From NCBI RefSeq assembly GCF_009730915.1, contig NC_052479.1, forward strand, positions 2,170,001 through 2,234,000: a DNA stretch of 64,000 nucleotides, given 5' to 3'. Both the position numbers and the translations under genes were made by a program. The stretch is from Dioscorea cayenensis subsp. rotundata (Eukaryota > Streptophyta > Magnoliopsida > Dioscoreales > Dioscoreaceae). This document shows positions 38,893 through 50,856 of the stretch, one piece after another. The notes beneath the pieces are model-generated. The model saw only the letters and a program-made list of their open reading frames with translations. It was not told the origin of the DNA and did no database searches. Each line of letters begins with the position of its first letter. The first letter of the stretch is position 1.

Positions 38893-40968
38893 TTAAGTGA
38901 AAAATAATTTACTGGTCTTTCATGAACCTTTTTTTTAATTGATTTAAATGTTTTGTTTGGATCATTTACTAATAAGTGAGTTATTTCTAATTGTTTTTAA
39001 GGTGATTTGTGACTTATGTTTAATTCATGAATTATTCATGGCCAAGTCAATGCAGACAATTTCTCATAGTAAAATTTGACTTATTTATTTATTTATTTGG
39101 ACATTATTGAATCTTGTTTGCAAATCTTTCTAAATCTATATGGAGATTTGGTGGATAATTTTTTGATCCTCATGAATAATTTTCTGATTTTCCTAGATAA
39201 TTCTTGATTCTTGAAAATAATTTCCTAATTTTCTAATGGCCAAATATCAACATGAATGTCTCAAATTGCTGGTAAGATATTTATTGTAGAATTATTTTAT
39301 TAACCATCTATTTTATTCTCTAAGCTTGGATCATACAAGGGTAAAATTGTCAAAAAAAAAAAAAAATTCATTTTGTCTAGTAAAATCTAGAAAAAGTAAT
39401 AAAATCATAATTTTATCTAAGTAATTTAAATTCCATATCCATTAATTTAGAAAATATAGATTTAAATATATAAACATGAGTCAATTGGGTCCACATAATA
39501 TGTTGGATTTGTATCGACAAAATTGGAACTTCATGGACTAGTGAGTATTTATTCTAATTAAACTTGACAATCCATACATTTGTTCATGTATAAATAATTT
39601 ATATGATCATGCATATTATTTTGACTAAATTTATCATAATTATCAACCACTTTAAATTATTCTTAGAAATCAATTGAAAGCATAATTTTAGCAAAACTTC
39701 ATGATTTCCATTCTCACCAATGCACTCCTTCAGCAATGAGAAGTCCAAAGTATTTGAAACATATTAGAAAAAATTTCATCCAAAGCATCATATTAGGAAC
39801 CAAATTTCAGTGCTTGACAATTTCTTTGATGGTTTTGCATTTCTTGATTTGCTCATGAACTTTCCAATCTTTGTAGACAATCATATCACTTGTGTTTAGA
39901 AACACATTTTCAAAATTAAAACAATGAACATCAAATTGAATAACTATTATATCATCACTCTCATGAACTCGGTTTCGTGATAGTTACGACGAAACCGATA
40001 TGTGACCAATTCTCACCGATTGGATTACCTCAATTTAGTGATTTATAAAACAAAAGGTAACAATTTTTTAATTTAATTACCAATCTATACTTATATTATA
40101 ATATAAATAAAAAATAAAATTTATAGACCCATGGTTAAGATTGAGCCATGTCTTGGTTCTGTAGTAGTTACCACGGAACTGAGTCCACTTTTTCAATTTC
40201 AAAAGCAAAGTGTAAATAGTGGCTTGTTTTCTTTGAAAAAAAAAGGTTTCAATTTCAGGATTGTTTTACAATGGAATCAACAATATTTTCTCTGATTTGT
40301 CTTCTGCATCAGTAAATTGAGATTTGATCTAGATCAACCATGACATATTTAAATAACATTCTGAATATCAAAAGTTCCTAAAAACAATGAGCAAAAGAAC
40401 ACCATTGTAAAATTCAGCTAGATGATTACTGAAAATATACTCTTTCCCACATTAGATGAGAATGGGAAATAATTTAAACTGATCAAGCAATAACCATTCC
40501 TCAATCAATAATTAAAATTCAGGCATAAATCATTCTGCTAGATGATTTCTGAAAACACACTCTTCTTATCTTTGATGAGAATAAGAAAACACTTGATTCA
40601 TAGAGCAATTAATGGCCATTCCTCAAACCTATATCTGATTTTCAGCCATACTTGACTGTCTAAACAATTAAAATTACTAAAATGCAGATATTAAAATAAG
40701 CTTTTCAAATCAAGTTCTCTGGATTTACTTAAATGAAGCAAAATAAAGACATGACTGAAGTTTGATATTTCAGCAGAACACAAACCACAAATATATGAAC
40801 AAGTTTCAAATCAAACACAACTACTAAACTACTGAAAAAATTTACTGAAAAGCAATCAAACCATGCTAAATAACAAATCCAAACACACCTGAAGTTCAAG
40901 ATAAGAGCAGATAAACATCAGAGTAACAAAATTTTATGATTTAAAGAGCTTGTGAATGACCAAACTTA
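38893..40968. other. Intergenic region, no gene seen
   Basis: AT-rich sequence with no supported coding frame. It contains a perfect 10-bp hairpin at 39969-39998, with a weaker related sequence at about 40155-40190, and otherwise plain sequence. Confidence 0.5.
39969..39998. repeat. Perfect 10-bp inverted repeat
   Basis: TCGGTTTCGT at 39969-39978 pairs with ACGAAACCGA at 39989-39998 across a 10-base loop. A similar but imperfect arrangement (CTTGGTTCTGTAG .. CCACGGAACTGAG) lies about 190 bases downstream. Confidence 0.6.
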
Positions 40969-41187
40969 TCAACAATGGTGGTGATGGTGATGGTGGTGAT
41001 GGCCAGAATGATCCAAGCCAAGGCACATCAACAAAGGATAGAAGACATCAAGGACACATCTTCCCAATCCCCCAAGAATAGAGCAAACTAAGAAACAAGG
41101 ACAACAGCAACAAGCCAGCAATGGATCAACACCAGAGCCATGGTGATCCCCATGATGATGGTGATGTTGGTGGTGGTGATGCCCCAT
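40969..41187 (-). CDS. Small His/Cys-rich protein with hydrophobic core
   Basis: A single coding exon of 72 residues. Residues 1-16 are mostly His (MGHHHHQHHHHHGDHH), 22-52 form a hydrophobic, Cys-rich stretch with a CCCCPC cluster and a second segment CVLDVFYPLLMCL, and 63-71 are nine His in a row followed by a terminal Cys. I do not recognise a named family. The layout suggests a small membrane-associated, possibly lipid-modified and metal-binding protein, but that is inference. The ATG at 41185-41187 is the first in frame (codons upstream are TTG-initiated only). A candidate 5' UTR intron runs from about 41397 (AAG|GTAATC) to 41199 (TTGTTTAG|GG). Coding is supported by the mirror-like His ends, mixed CAT/CAC codon use, and the lack of a pure triplet repeat in the core. 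Confidence 0.7.
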   Translation of the reverse strand: MGHHHHQHHHHHGDHHGSGVDPLLACCCCPCFLVCSILGGLGRCVLDVFYPLLMCLGLDHSGHHHHHHHHHC

Positions 41188-41419
41188 CTTTCTAAACCCT
41201 AAACAACAAATTAGAACCAAAGATTCATCAAAATTGCTTCTTTTTTCTCCAAAAAATCAAGATCCAAAACAAATCAAAGAACGATTTTGAATTGAAATCC
41301 ATGATACACTAGTCATTGGCATGGATTGGGATCACGAAAGCAGCAAACTTTATTGATTCAATGCTATGTGAGGATGAGAAGGAGAGATTTTGATTACCTT
41401 GCTGTAAAGATGCAACCTT

Positions 41420-43390
41420 TAGAACCAAAAGAGTTTCCAACGAAGATGGAACTATTTCCTAATGTGTTTCTTGATTTATAGGCCCTGTTATGAATACAAA
41501 TACTTTTATAACCCTACAAAAATGGATAATTTGTAGAAGTCCATTAAAATTAAAAAAAAAATTAACTTTCATTTTATTTTTTGGTGTTTAGAAGTGTATT
41601 AGCAATTAACATTTTTGTGGGAGTAGACAAACTTAAAACATTTATATATTTTTTTCTTAGAAAATGTGAGAAATTAATTAAAAAAAAATGTCAAAAACAG
41701 TTTTTTTTTTAAAGGAAATAATACTAATATTTATAACTTGTCATTAATGATTATTAATTAAAAAATTGAAAAGCTTCATCACTAAGCATGTGTTGAGTTT
41801 TAAGTTTCAACCACTCGCGGGCCACTCGTATGGACTCTTGCTCATTAAGGAAGAGGTGACCTTTATCACACATTTTACATTGTGATAAATTATTTGCATT
41901 AAATTGTTTGGAGAAATTTTTGAAAATTATTTTTAATGAGGGTCAATATGAACGGGAACTTAGACTTAGACAAACTTGTGTGGAGGCTTACACAGTCCAT
42001 CAACACCAGGGTATGTCTAGCACTGGGTGTGGCGCTGCGTAAGAGTATTTTTAATGATTAGACTATCTAAGGTAGCATTTGGTTTACAAATGAGAATATG
42101 AATAAAATGAATGAAAATGGTAATAACAATGAAAACTGTATTTAGATAAAATAAAATTCATTATGCATGGGAAAAAAAAAGAAGAAAAAATATAATAAAG
42201 TTACTATTTTACTTTTTGTATAAATAAATAATGTTGAAATATTATTTATGTCAAAATTTTAATTTTTGACATATTTTGTATATCTTATTTATTTAAATTA
42301 TTATCAAATATTAATTAAATAATTCACATCAATTATTATTAATTTTAATTAGTACAATTCTGTATTATAAATATATATTTGACGTATTTTTTTAAATTAA
42401 AAAAATAAAACTACACCATTTCAAAATAATTTAGATATTATTATTTGTTTTAATAATTACAATTAAATATTTATATTAAATAGTTATCATTATTATTATT
42501 AAAAATTTGAAAAAAAAGGTAAAAATGTCAAATCCTATATATTAATTAAAGAGTGAAAATGAAAAATGTGTTTGGTTGGTAAGATTTTGAAATTGTAATT
42601 TATTGGGAATGAGAAAACTAAAGAAAGTAAATATAATAAAATGATACTTATACCCCTTATGCAAAACAAATACTATTGTATATATAATAATGAATTATTT
42701 TTAATTATATATATTTTTAAAACATTGAAAAAATGTAAATAATTAATTCTCATTAATTATCAAAAATAAATATTTACCTTTATAATACTAAGATTTCGTT
42801 CTAATTTTTTGGATTTAAGTAATAATATTATTAATTAGCTATTAACTAATGGTGCTAATTACAAATCAAATTAAGAATAATTCCAATAAAAGAATTAACC
42901 TTAATAATTATTTCTTTATTAAAATAAATAAAAAAATCAAAACAAATTAAATACACCTTGTAAAATCTGATATATATATATCATGTCCCTCACACTTACC
43001 ACATAATTGGGGGGATTGTGGGGGTATTGGGCAACTTAAATATATCCCCCTCAATTGTGTGGTGGGTGAGACTCCCTCACATGGGTGAGTCTCACTCCCT
43101 CCACACTCCCCTCCCACTCCCATTAATGCATACCCAAATAAGGGATTACATCCAATCCCCCATCACTCCACTCTTGACAACCAAACACCCCCTTATTTAG
43201 ATTTGGGGGTAATGGAGACTAGCCTTCAATTTCAAATACTTGGATTTAATTCCCATTCCTGTACATATCCAAACAAGTGGTAGTCTTGATATTTGTGACT
43301 ATTCCCATGTGCATACTAAGAGTTTAATACTCATGTCAGCTCATCAATTCATTAAACCTTTATTCATTAGACTAGATTATACTATAGGAC
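41420..43390. other. Intergenic region with Harbinger-like inverted-repeat DNA
   Basis: No gene is seen. A more mixed-composition patch lies at 41800-42050 (unrecognised). From about 42071 to 43280 the sequence has the GGGAATG/TTTGGTTGG flavour of PIF/Harbinger MITEs, listed separately. Confidence 0.5.
42568..43188. mobile_element. Harbinger-like MITE within a larger similar element
   Basis: The left end is GTGTTTGGTTGGTAAG. The right end, reverse-complemented, is GTGTTTGGTTGTCAAG. The size (621 bp) is close to the 623-bp element at 31324-31946, and both contain ATTGGGAATGAGAAAA near the left end. An outer pair (GCATTTGGTTTACA at about 42075 and, reverse-complemented, CTTGTTTGGATATG ending near 43278) suggests it sits inside a related element. 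No exact target duplication was confirmed. Confidence 0.45.
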
Positions 43391-44639
43391 TAGTGGCGGA
43401 ACTGAAAAAAAATTAGGGTGTCCTGAATTCAAATTTAAAAAAAATTATAAATATAAAACAATTTTATTAATTCAAACTTTGAGAGGGTGATAATCAATAT
43501 TTCAAAACTATAAAATGTACATCCATTTAAAAAATTTTGATTTAGGTGTAAAAAATCTATTATATTTAGCAAATAACTCAACATGTTAAACACTAAAACT
43601 TACAAATAATACAATTTAAAAATAACTTAACACAAATTCACCATCTAATTCAATTATGAAATACAACAATTATTTAACAAATAATCTTACGAATGATCAA
43701 TTTTTTATAGTAATTAATCACAACAAATATCTAAAAGTTTTACAACAATTTTCATAACAAATAATCAAACAAATATTTAACAAATATCCAACAACTATGT
43801 AACAAATATCAAATATTTTTTACACTACAAAGACAACAATAAAATAAAATAAAATAAAATAAACAAAATATGAAACAAATAGAAAAAAAATAATAAGTCA
43901 ATATAATGAAAGATAAAATATAAACTCGTAAGAGATTGAGCAAAGAGAGAAACTCACTAATCAACCCAATTTACAATGAAGTTTTTAGAGATATTGAGAT
44001 AACAATTGCAGTTTTTTTAGGGGTTTATTTATATTTATATTTATTATTACTATTTTTTACATTAATATCCCAAAATATTGATAATTATATACTTATAAAT
44101 TCAATAAAAAATATCTAAATATAAATTAAAAAAAATATTTAAAGATCCATTTTTTGCTAACCATATTATTTATTATTAACACCCAACATCAATTTTATTT
44201 AACATAATAATTTTATTGTTTGTATTTAATTTAGTGGAAATTGCCAAAAAAACCCTTTAAGTTTGTAAAATTGCCAAAAACACCCCGTTAGTTTTGCAAT
44301 CCCCAAAATCCCCCTCCTTTTAAACTCTATGTTTTTCAAACCCCCAAATCCTGTAACGGATGTGAACGGAGTGAGTTTCAAATTTTTTGGACGAAAATGC
44401 CCTTGCATGGGGAGTCGTGGCTGCAGCCATCTCGGCGATTTGAGAGGAAGTGGGCGGTTTTCCGTAGGGTAACCCCGAGAGACGAATTTATTGGAGCCGT
44501 TTAATTGCTTTTTCTCAACTCACGTCTTCGACTTTTTCCATTTCAAGTCGTCTCCGAAGTTGTCTCTCACGGCGAAGCCTCTGTAATCGGCATTTCATCG
44601 ACTTTTTCCCTTTCCACGGGTATCTCGAAGGAGAAGTCC

Positions 44640-45180
44640 CCCAGCGAACTAGTTGGCATTTCATCGCTTTGAAATCTAAGGTATTGAGTATGGTTTTTAT
44701 GTTAAGCTGCTTACTACAAAAGAAAGATTTTTTTCGGTTTTGTTTTGTGCTCTGCTTTTTGTTGGAAGATATCAAGTCTGCAGGGGATTTCTAGCTCGGG
44801 TTTTGTTAGTCTGCAGGAGATTTCTACTCGGGGTTTTTGTTTTGTTTTTGCATTTTCAGTATGTATACACTACTCGAATTAGTTTTTTTTCGATTGTTAT
44901 GATTTGTGTAATATTTATAATGTACATTTCCGCTTTCGCTTGATATGGTTGCGCTTTTACAAATGAGGTTGACGCTTTAAGAAATGAGATGTTACTGCTT
45001 AACATTTGTTGTCCATGTTTAAGTATTCTCGTCTCTGCTTTAACAAAATGGGTCTCGTTTAACATTTTATATCTCGTTTAATAACCGAGAGTTTACCGCT
45101 TTAAAAACCTTATATTTCCGCTTAAACTTTTTGTCAATACTCGCATGTTGAATGTGTTGTTATTGTCGCGAGCTTGTGAT
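44640..45180 (+). other. MULE leader region with CGTTTAA/GCTTTAA-type repeats
   Basis: Non-coding. From about 44960 to 45130 it is dense in variants of CGCTTTAA, CGTTTAA and GCTTAAAC, a motif repeated throughout the non-coding parts of this MULE. Confidence 0.6.
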
Positions 45181-45199
45181 TATGGCGGTCAACCCTAGT

Positions 45200-45835
45200 T
45201 AATGGTCGATGCTATTTGACACCCGTAGTGGAGACTTTAGTGAATTGAAAAAAATAACACGACCCCTCGACATCGGGAGATTATTCGACTGGACACTCGC
45301 TTTGCGCTGTTCATCGAGCTGGAAGCTATATACCAAGAGAGAGCCCTTCTTGATTCTCTTTTTGCAAAGGTACGATGGTCGCACCAATAAATTCGGGATC
45401 GGGAAAGCCTCGCCGAGTTTCGAGACCTCAAGATGTGGCCCTCGTGCTTGGTCTCAGCGTTGCGATGGTGACGCAGGTGGTCTTTAAGAAGAAGAAAACC
45501 GGTCGCTGTCAAGGGCGGTATCTATCAAAGACCCTACGAGAGACAGAGACTACATCAAGAGCACTGTCTGCAACTTGTTCGACGGAGGAGAAGAAGATAA
45601 TTTCATCAAACTCCGATGGTGTACCTCATGGGGACGATCCCTCTTCCCAAATACATTATGCTCGGTTCCAAACTGGATCGTTGATTACGTCGATGATCTA
45701 CCAGCCATGGGGCGATACGCATGGGCGCAGGCGACGCACAAGTGGCTTATGGAGGATATTCCACAAGCAGCCGCCCGAGTGCAAGATAGATGCGCCGGGA
45801 AGAAGACCAACACAGGGTACATTAAGGGTTGCTCG
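45200..45835 (+). pseudogene. DUF1985-like N-terminal part of the MULE Ulp1-type gene (broken)
   Basis: Peptide similarity typical of the DUF1985 region in Ulp1-bearing MULEs can be followed, but it moves between frames: DIGRLFDWTLALRC and RYDGRTNKFGIGKASPSFE in one frame (45209-45487), RPQDVALVLGL in the next (45375 on), then NFIKLRWCTSWG and LFPNTLCSVPNWIVDYVDD in the third (45575-45835). At least two frameshifts are needed. The last frame ends exactly at the CACTA insertion and continues beyond it. Confidence 0.65.
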
Positions 45836-48800
45836 CACTACAACAAATTTGTCAATTATTGACATATGCGATAATGTCATAAAATAATGTATTTTTGTCA
45901 CTAAAAATATTTTGTGACGCTTTGTTGCCGTCACCACATTTTGTCGCCTTTGCTCCGTCGCTAAAGGGTTAATGTGACGATTTACATGTTCGTCACACAA
46001 TAATACCTTTTATGTGACAAAATTATCATATTTTACCTATTTTATAATCATTAATGACATGCATTTTTATCACTAAATGTTGTGCCAAACTGTCATAAAA
46101 TGTTATGAATTGTCACTAAATATGAGGTAAAGTTTTATCATTTGTGACATTCCATTGATTTTCAAATAATAAATAACAAAAATATTTGTTACCCTTTTAA
46201 ATAGAAACGTCACTATATATTGTTAAAAAATATAATATTTAGTGACAAAAGTCTTTTTTCGGGATAATGAAAATGCGTCACTAATGAAAAATATTTTTGT
46301 CATTAAATACATTGATCATTTAATTAAGATGACAAAAATATACATGTCACAACAAAATTAATACTTTGTGACATGCATAATTGTTAAAAAAATATACCAT
46401 AAATTAATTTTTTTGTAATGTCACAATTAATTGAATATTATATAATTTGTAATATTTTTATAATGTCACAATCAATCATGTTTTTATGATGTATTTGTAA
46501 TTTGTGACATATTTTAGTGAATATTTTTTAATAAATTATATAAATTATCAAAAATTTAATTTTTGATAATATATCATAAATAATATTAAATCAATATTAT
46601 TAATGCAAAAAGAAAAACAACACAATTATCATAATTTATAGTTAACCTTATGGACTAACAAATTTCAATTTCGTAAAATTTCAATAGCATTAAAAACTTA
46701 TAATTTTAAGTAAATCATATCAAATAAGATAACTATTCTTTATGCAACTCTTGTGCCGTTCGCGTTTATGGTGTTTTGTTGATGGAGAGCTTGCCTCATT
46801 AAAACATGAAATAAATATTTTTAAAATAACAAATATTAATTTATAAGAAGAGTAAATTAACAAAAGTAAAGTTCAAAATATAATTATATATACATATACA
46901 TATATGTTAATATGCATCCAAAAAATTAATAATAAGCACAATAGATAGTCATAACAAAACTTAATTGATTAATGACAAACTTTAACAATTTAAAGTGCTA
47001 ATAAAACAACTATAGAAATTATAACAATTATTTCATTATAAAATAATGATAATTAAAAAATACATAAATTAATAAAAAAAAACACAAGAATCAATATTGT
47101 TAGCAAACATTTGGAAAGAAAACTTTAATCTAATGATTGTAGCCGATGTCAATCTCTTTCCCATTCAAATATTCCTTTCTCCAACGTAACCATCATCAAT
47201 ACAAAAACCCATAAAATTAGAAGCAAATCAAGCAATTATAAAAAATTTATGAACTAAGTGCATTGGAACACTAATACAAATACTTAAAGATTCATGAGAT
47301 CTTTGATGAAGTAGGAACTTACATAAGCATTACAAAAAAAAATATCAAGAACTAAAAAAAGCTGAAAGTGTGCCTTAAGATGGAGATAACAATAAAATAA
47401 AAAATAAACTGCAGTATAGACATTGAGAAAAAGAAATATAATGTACCATAGCAATGATGAGAGAGCAAGAAAGATTAAGAAAGAATAGAAATTGAGATAG
47501 AGATTTATATAGAATTTTGTTTTTAAATTTTTATAAAATTTAAACTAAATTTAGATAAATTAAAATTATTTAGAAATTTTTATAGGATATATCTTTTTAT
47601 TGAATGAAAATATGTTCAAAGTCTATATAAAAACTAAAATATTTTTATTTTTATAATTAAATTCGCAATAAATTTTTTAAAAAAGTATTAACAAATTTAA
47701 ACTAAATTTAGATAAATTAAAATTATTTAAAAAATTTTATAGGATATATCTTTTTATTGAATGAAAATCTTTTCAAATTCTATATAAAAACTAACATATT
47801 TTTATATTTTTTTTAATTAAATTCGCAATATTTTTTTAAAAAAATTATTAACAAATTTAAACCAATGAAACTTGAATTTTAAATTACCGTTTAAATATAT
47901 TTCCCAATAATTTTTTTTTAATTTTTTTAACAAATTTAAACCAATGAATTTTGAATTTTAAATTAGTCTTGTAGTTATAAAAACTTCTTTAATATCTATA
48001 TAAAATTACTTCAATAATATAAAGGCCTTTTATAACTTAGTCCTTATTAATAAAATAAATTATAATATATATGAAGGTGTTAATATAAAATATCTCTAAT
48101 AAAATCTTTAAAAATAAAAAAAAATTCAAAAAGAGATAAAGAGAGTTATTTGAATAAAAAAATAAATAATTTAAAATAAATCAATATGAAATAAAACTAA
48201 TATGGGGATGCTACAACCCTATCTTTACAATTTTTTTTTTGAAAATAAACAATGTATAAATTGATAAATATAGTTTAAAAAATTATATTTTTAGGAAAAA
48301 TATTTGCAATTTTTTTTTTTAATCCCCTTGCCCCTAGGTATTAAATTGGCTTATATAACATGAAAAAATTTATATTCTTTTGCAAAAAATATATTGTTTT
48401 GCTTTCTCAAGTTTTTTTTTTTACTTGCAAAAGCTATTTATATTGTGTAAAAATATATGATTTTAGAAAAATATTTGGAAAAGTCTATTATTTGCTTTAC
48501 ATTCGACAAATTGGTATGCATGATAGTGAAAATTATATTTTATAAAAATATTTACAAAAGAAAATTGTTGTTTGGTTTATTAACATTTTGCGTGACCCAC
48601 CTAAAAAAATTATTGTTATGTCCTTACTCATATCTCTGTCAATTTATGCAAATAACTTTGTTATATTTTTTCCGAAATTAATTGTAAAGTATAAAAGAAT
48701 GTTTATGTCATTTAGTATTTTATCTTTCAATATTTAACAATTGACTATGAAAAAGAAATTATTAGTGAGAGATGATTAATGTCATTAAATTTAGTAACAA

Positions 48801-49271
48801 ATAGTGACATTATCCAATATCATCAAGTAATGCGATATTTATTTGTGACAATATTATAATGTCATTATTACTTATATTTTGGTGACGAACCTATGTGTCA
48901 CAAAAATAAATTAAGATACATAAAAAAAAAATTCAAATTGTCATTGATAATGTATGTTAATATTAGTAACATTATTTAAATTTAGTTTAAAAACAAGAAA
49001 TTTTGAAATTTGTCACGAAAAAAATATTATATTAATGACGTACTATATTTGTCACTTAATATTTAAACCGTCACTAAAAGTATGAGTGCATTTAGAGCTA
49101 ATCCTTTTGTGACAATATCATGTGACAATTCAAAGTATTGTCACATAAAATTATCAAACAAGCGAAATGAGTGACTAAATAATGATTTCGTCACGTTATG
49201 TATTTATTTTGTGAAAAAAAACCAATATGTCAAAATTAAAATTGTCACTAATCATCAATTTTGTTGTAGTG
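45836..49271. mobile_element. Non-autonomous CACTA transposon, 3436 bp
   Basis: The element starts CACTACAACAAATTTG and ends TTTTGTTGTAGTG (a 12-bp inverted end CACTACAACAAA), with a 3-bp duplication TCG on each side (45833-45835 and 49272-49274). Subterminal zones (about 45840-46500 and 48780-49260) are packed with short TGTCACTAA / GTGACGAAA variants in both orientations, typical of CACTA elements. The interior is AT-rich with no transposase. It contains a ~155-bp direct duplication (about 47538-47690 and 47692-47845). Confidence 0.9.
47538..47845. repeat. ~155-bp tandem duplication inside the CACTA element
   Basis: Both copies share AACTAAATTTAGATAAAT, TATAGGATATATCTTTTT and AATTAAATTCGCAATA in the same order. 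Copy distance is about 155 bp. A third, partial repeat pair (AACAAATTTAAACCAATGAA) follows at about 47850 and 47930. Confidence 0.75.
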
Positions 49272-49274
49272 TCG

Positions 49275-49425
49275 GTCGCGCTTAACGTCTGGTTTTACGA
49301 GCTGACCGGAACGGGGAAGAAAGTCCGTTTCGGCAAGATCCCAAGGATGCTGTGCTACGGTGAAAGTACTTACCGGAAGCAAGCGACGGTAGAAACGAGC
49401 TTGTCATCGCTCGATGGAAAAGAGG
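49275..49425 (+). pseudogene. Continuation of the MULE Ulp1-type gene after the CACTA insertion
   Basis: The frame coding VALNVWFYELTGTGKK, then RFGKIPRMLCYGES, is in phase with the frame that stops at the left CACTA border. The peptide is the WFYE..IPR segment seen in the DUF1985 family. It probably ends at a splice donor (GAG|GTAATA) near 49422. Confidence 0.65.
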
Positions 49426-49429
49426 TAAT

Positions 49430-49650
49430 AAATCATGGACAATGTTTAACATAAGTCTTTAACGTTTAAACATTTTATTTAGCGTTTAACTTTAGTATTT
49501 ACCGCTTTAACTCTTATTCATACTCGGTTTAAATATTTTTGTTCTCCGCTTTAATTATATTCTATAACGCTTTAAATATATAAACACTGCTTAAATATAG
49601 TTTTTTTATAGTTTAAAAATAAATGATTTTCACTGAAATTGTTTGGTTTA
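49430..49650 (+). other. Probable intron with GTTTAA-type repeats
   Basis: This stretch lies between two coding-like pieces of the same gene and is packed with CGTTTAA, CGCTTTAA and TTTAAATAT variants. No coding is seen. Confidence 0.5.
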
Positions 49651-49659
49651 CATATGTTA

Positions 49660-50856
49660 GTTTCCGAAATGGGTTCCGCTGAATCGTCAAGAAGAAATAT
49701 TTGTTGGGGCCAACCGACGGATGGATGCCATTGCTCCGAACCACTTGCTCAAGGCGGGATGAGAGGGCAACCTCTATCGTGCGCTACTGGACGCCTGCTC
49801 TCCTACTTCCAGCCCCACCACGCAGACGCATTCCTCGACGCCCGAGAAGCCCTCCCCTACCCCGGCAGATTGCAACAACCTTCCCTACCACGACAACGAT
49901 GCGGTCCCCCGAGTGTGGCGGACCCCCGACCATGGCAGCCGCTCCGACCGTGGCGACCCTCACCGGTGACATTAGGCGAAGATGTCACTCCAACTCTTAT
50001 CGCGAGCATGCCGGATATTGATGACCGAAGTTTCCTCGACTTGTCGCTCGTGTCGAGGCGCTGGAAGGGACGTTTCACAACCGGCCACGCCATCCCTCGA
50101 AAGAACTGAAGCACCCGGGACGAACGAGGCGTCGGAATTTGACGACGAGGACATCATCGGGAAGGTCATTCCAAGGCGGCCACATTCGAAGAGACTTGCG
50201 AAAAAGAGGAGAACAATATTGCCTCTGTCTCCACCGCCGGCTGACGATGAAACAATAGCAACACCATCGGCGGCTGATGCTGTTGTTGAGAAGGACATCG
50301 TAGATGATGTGGCCGTTGCCGCTGTTGAGAAGGCCGTTGACTCTCTTCTCGATGAAATCCTCGACCCGGTGGAACCGGCTGCCGAGATTGCGGCATCAAA
50401 GATGGACACAATCCCTGAAGATCAAGAACAAGTTAAGGGTGTGTCTCCCAATGATGCTGTTGTCATGGCCACGGTTGAGAAGATCGTCGAATCCGTTGCC
50501 GTGGCCGTGGACGTGGCCGACAGTATCGCAGCCAAGCAGGACACAATCCCACCACAACAAGAACCATGTAAGGATGTGTCTGCGATTGATGCTGTCGCCG
50601 TCATCCCCGCATCGAAGCCAGACACAATCCCACAACAAGAACAACCATGTAAGGATGTGTCTGCAGTTGATGCTATCGCCATCGTCCCCGCATCGAAGGA
50701 AGATGCTGATGAAGACCCCGACCGAGCAACGAGAGAGATGATCAAGGCCAATCAAAAATTGTACCAGGCGGCTCGGAAAGCTTTTATTCCGAAGAAGAAG
50801 AAATGGGTTGGCCTGAGTCGTCTTAACAAATACGAGCAGGAGTTGATGAGGATCTT
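49660..50856 (+). pseudogene. Middle part of the MULE Ulp1-type gene, Ala/Val-acidic, with internal repeats
   Basis: An open frame (49982-50856 and on into the LTR) codes a low-complexity, Asp/Glu/Ala/Val-rich region with tandem peptide repeats around DTIPQQEQPCKDVSA and ending in a Lys-rich KKKKWVGLSRLNKYEQELMR segment. It is not a recognised catalytic domain; such linkers are common between the DUF1985 and Ulp1 parts of MULE genes. The frame is interrupted at 50857 by the solo LTR. After the LTR the pre-insertion frame continues for a few codons to a GTAAG donor at about 54379. The upstream portion (49660-49980) shifts frame. Confidence 0.6.
50400..50710 (+). repeat. Tandem coding repeat (about 87-120 bp units)
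   Basis: Three units are centred on ACACAATCCC..CAAGAA near 50407, 50542 and 50622. The last two share ACCATGTAAGGATGTGTCTG and a GATGCTGTCGCC-like block followed by CCCGCATCGAAG. They translate to related DTIPxQQ..CKDVSAxDAxAxxPASK peptides. Confidence 0.75.

Noticed and set aside
43018..43200. Pro/His-rich 60-residue frame
   Set aside because: It lies in the right arm of a Harbinger-like inverted-repeat element and is not gene-like.
46000..48800. Search for a transposase inside the CACTA element
   Set aside because: Only short AT-rich frames are present, with no TNPA/TNPD-like motif.
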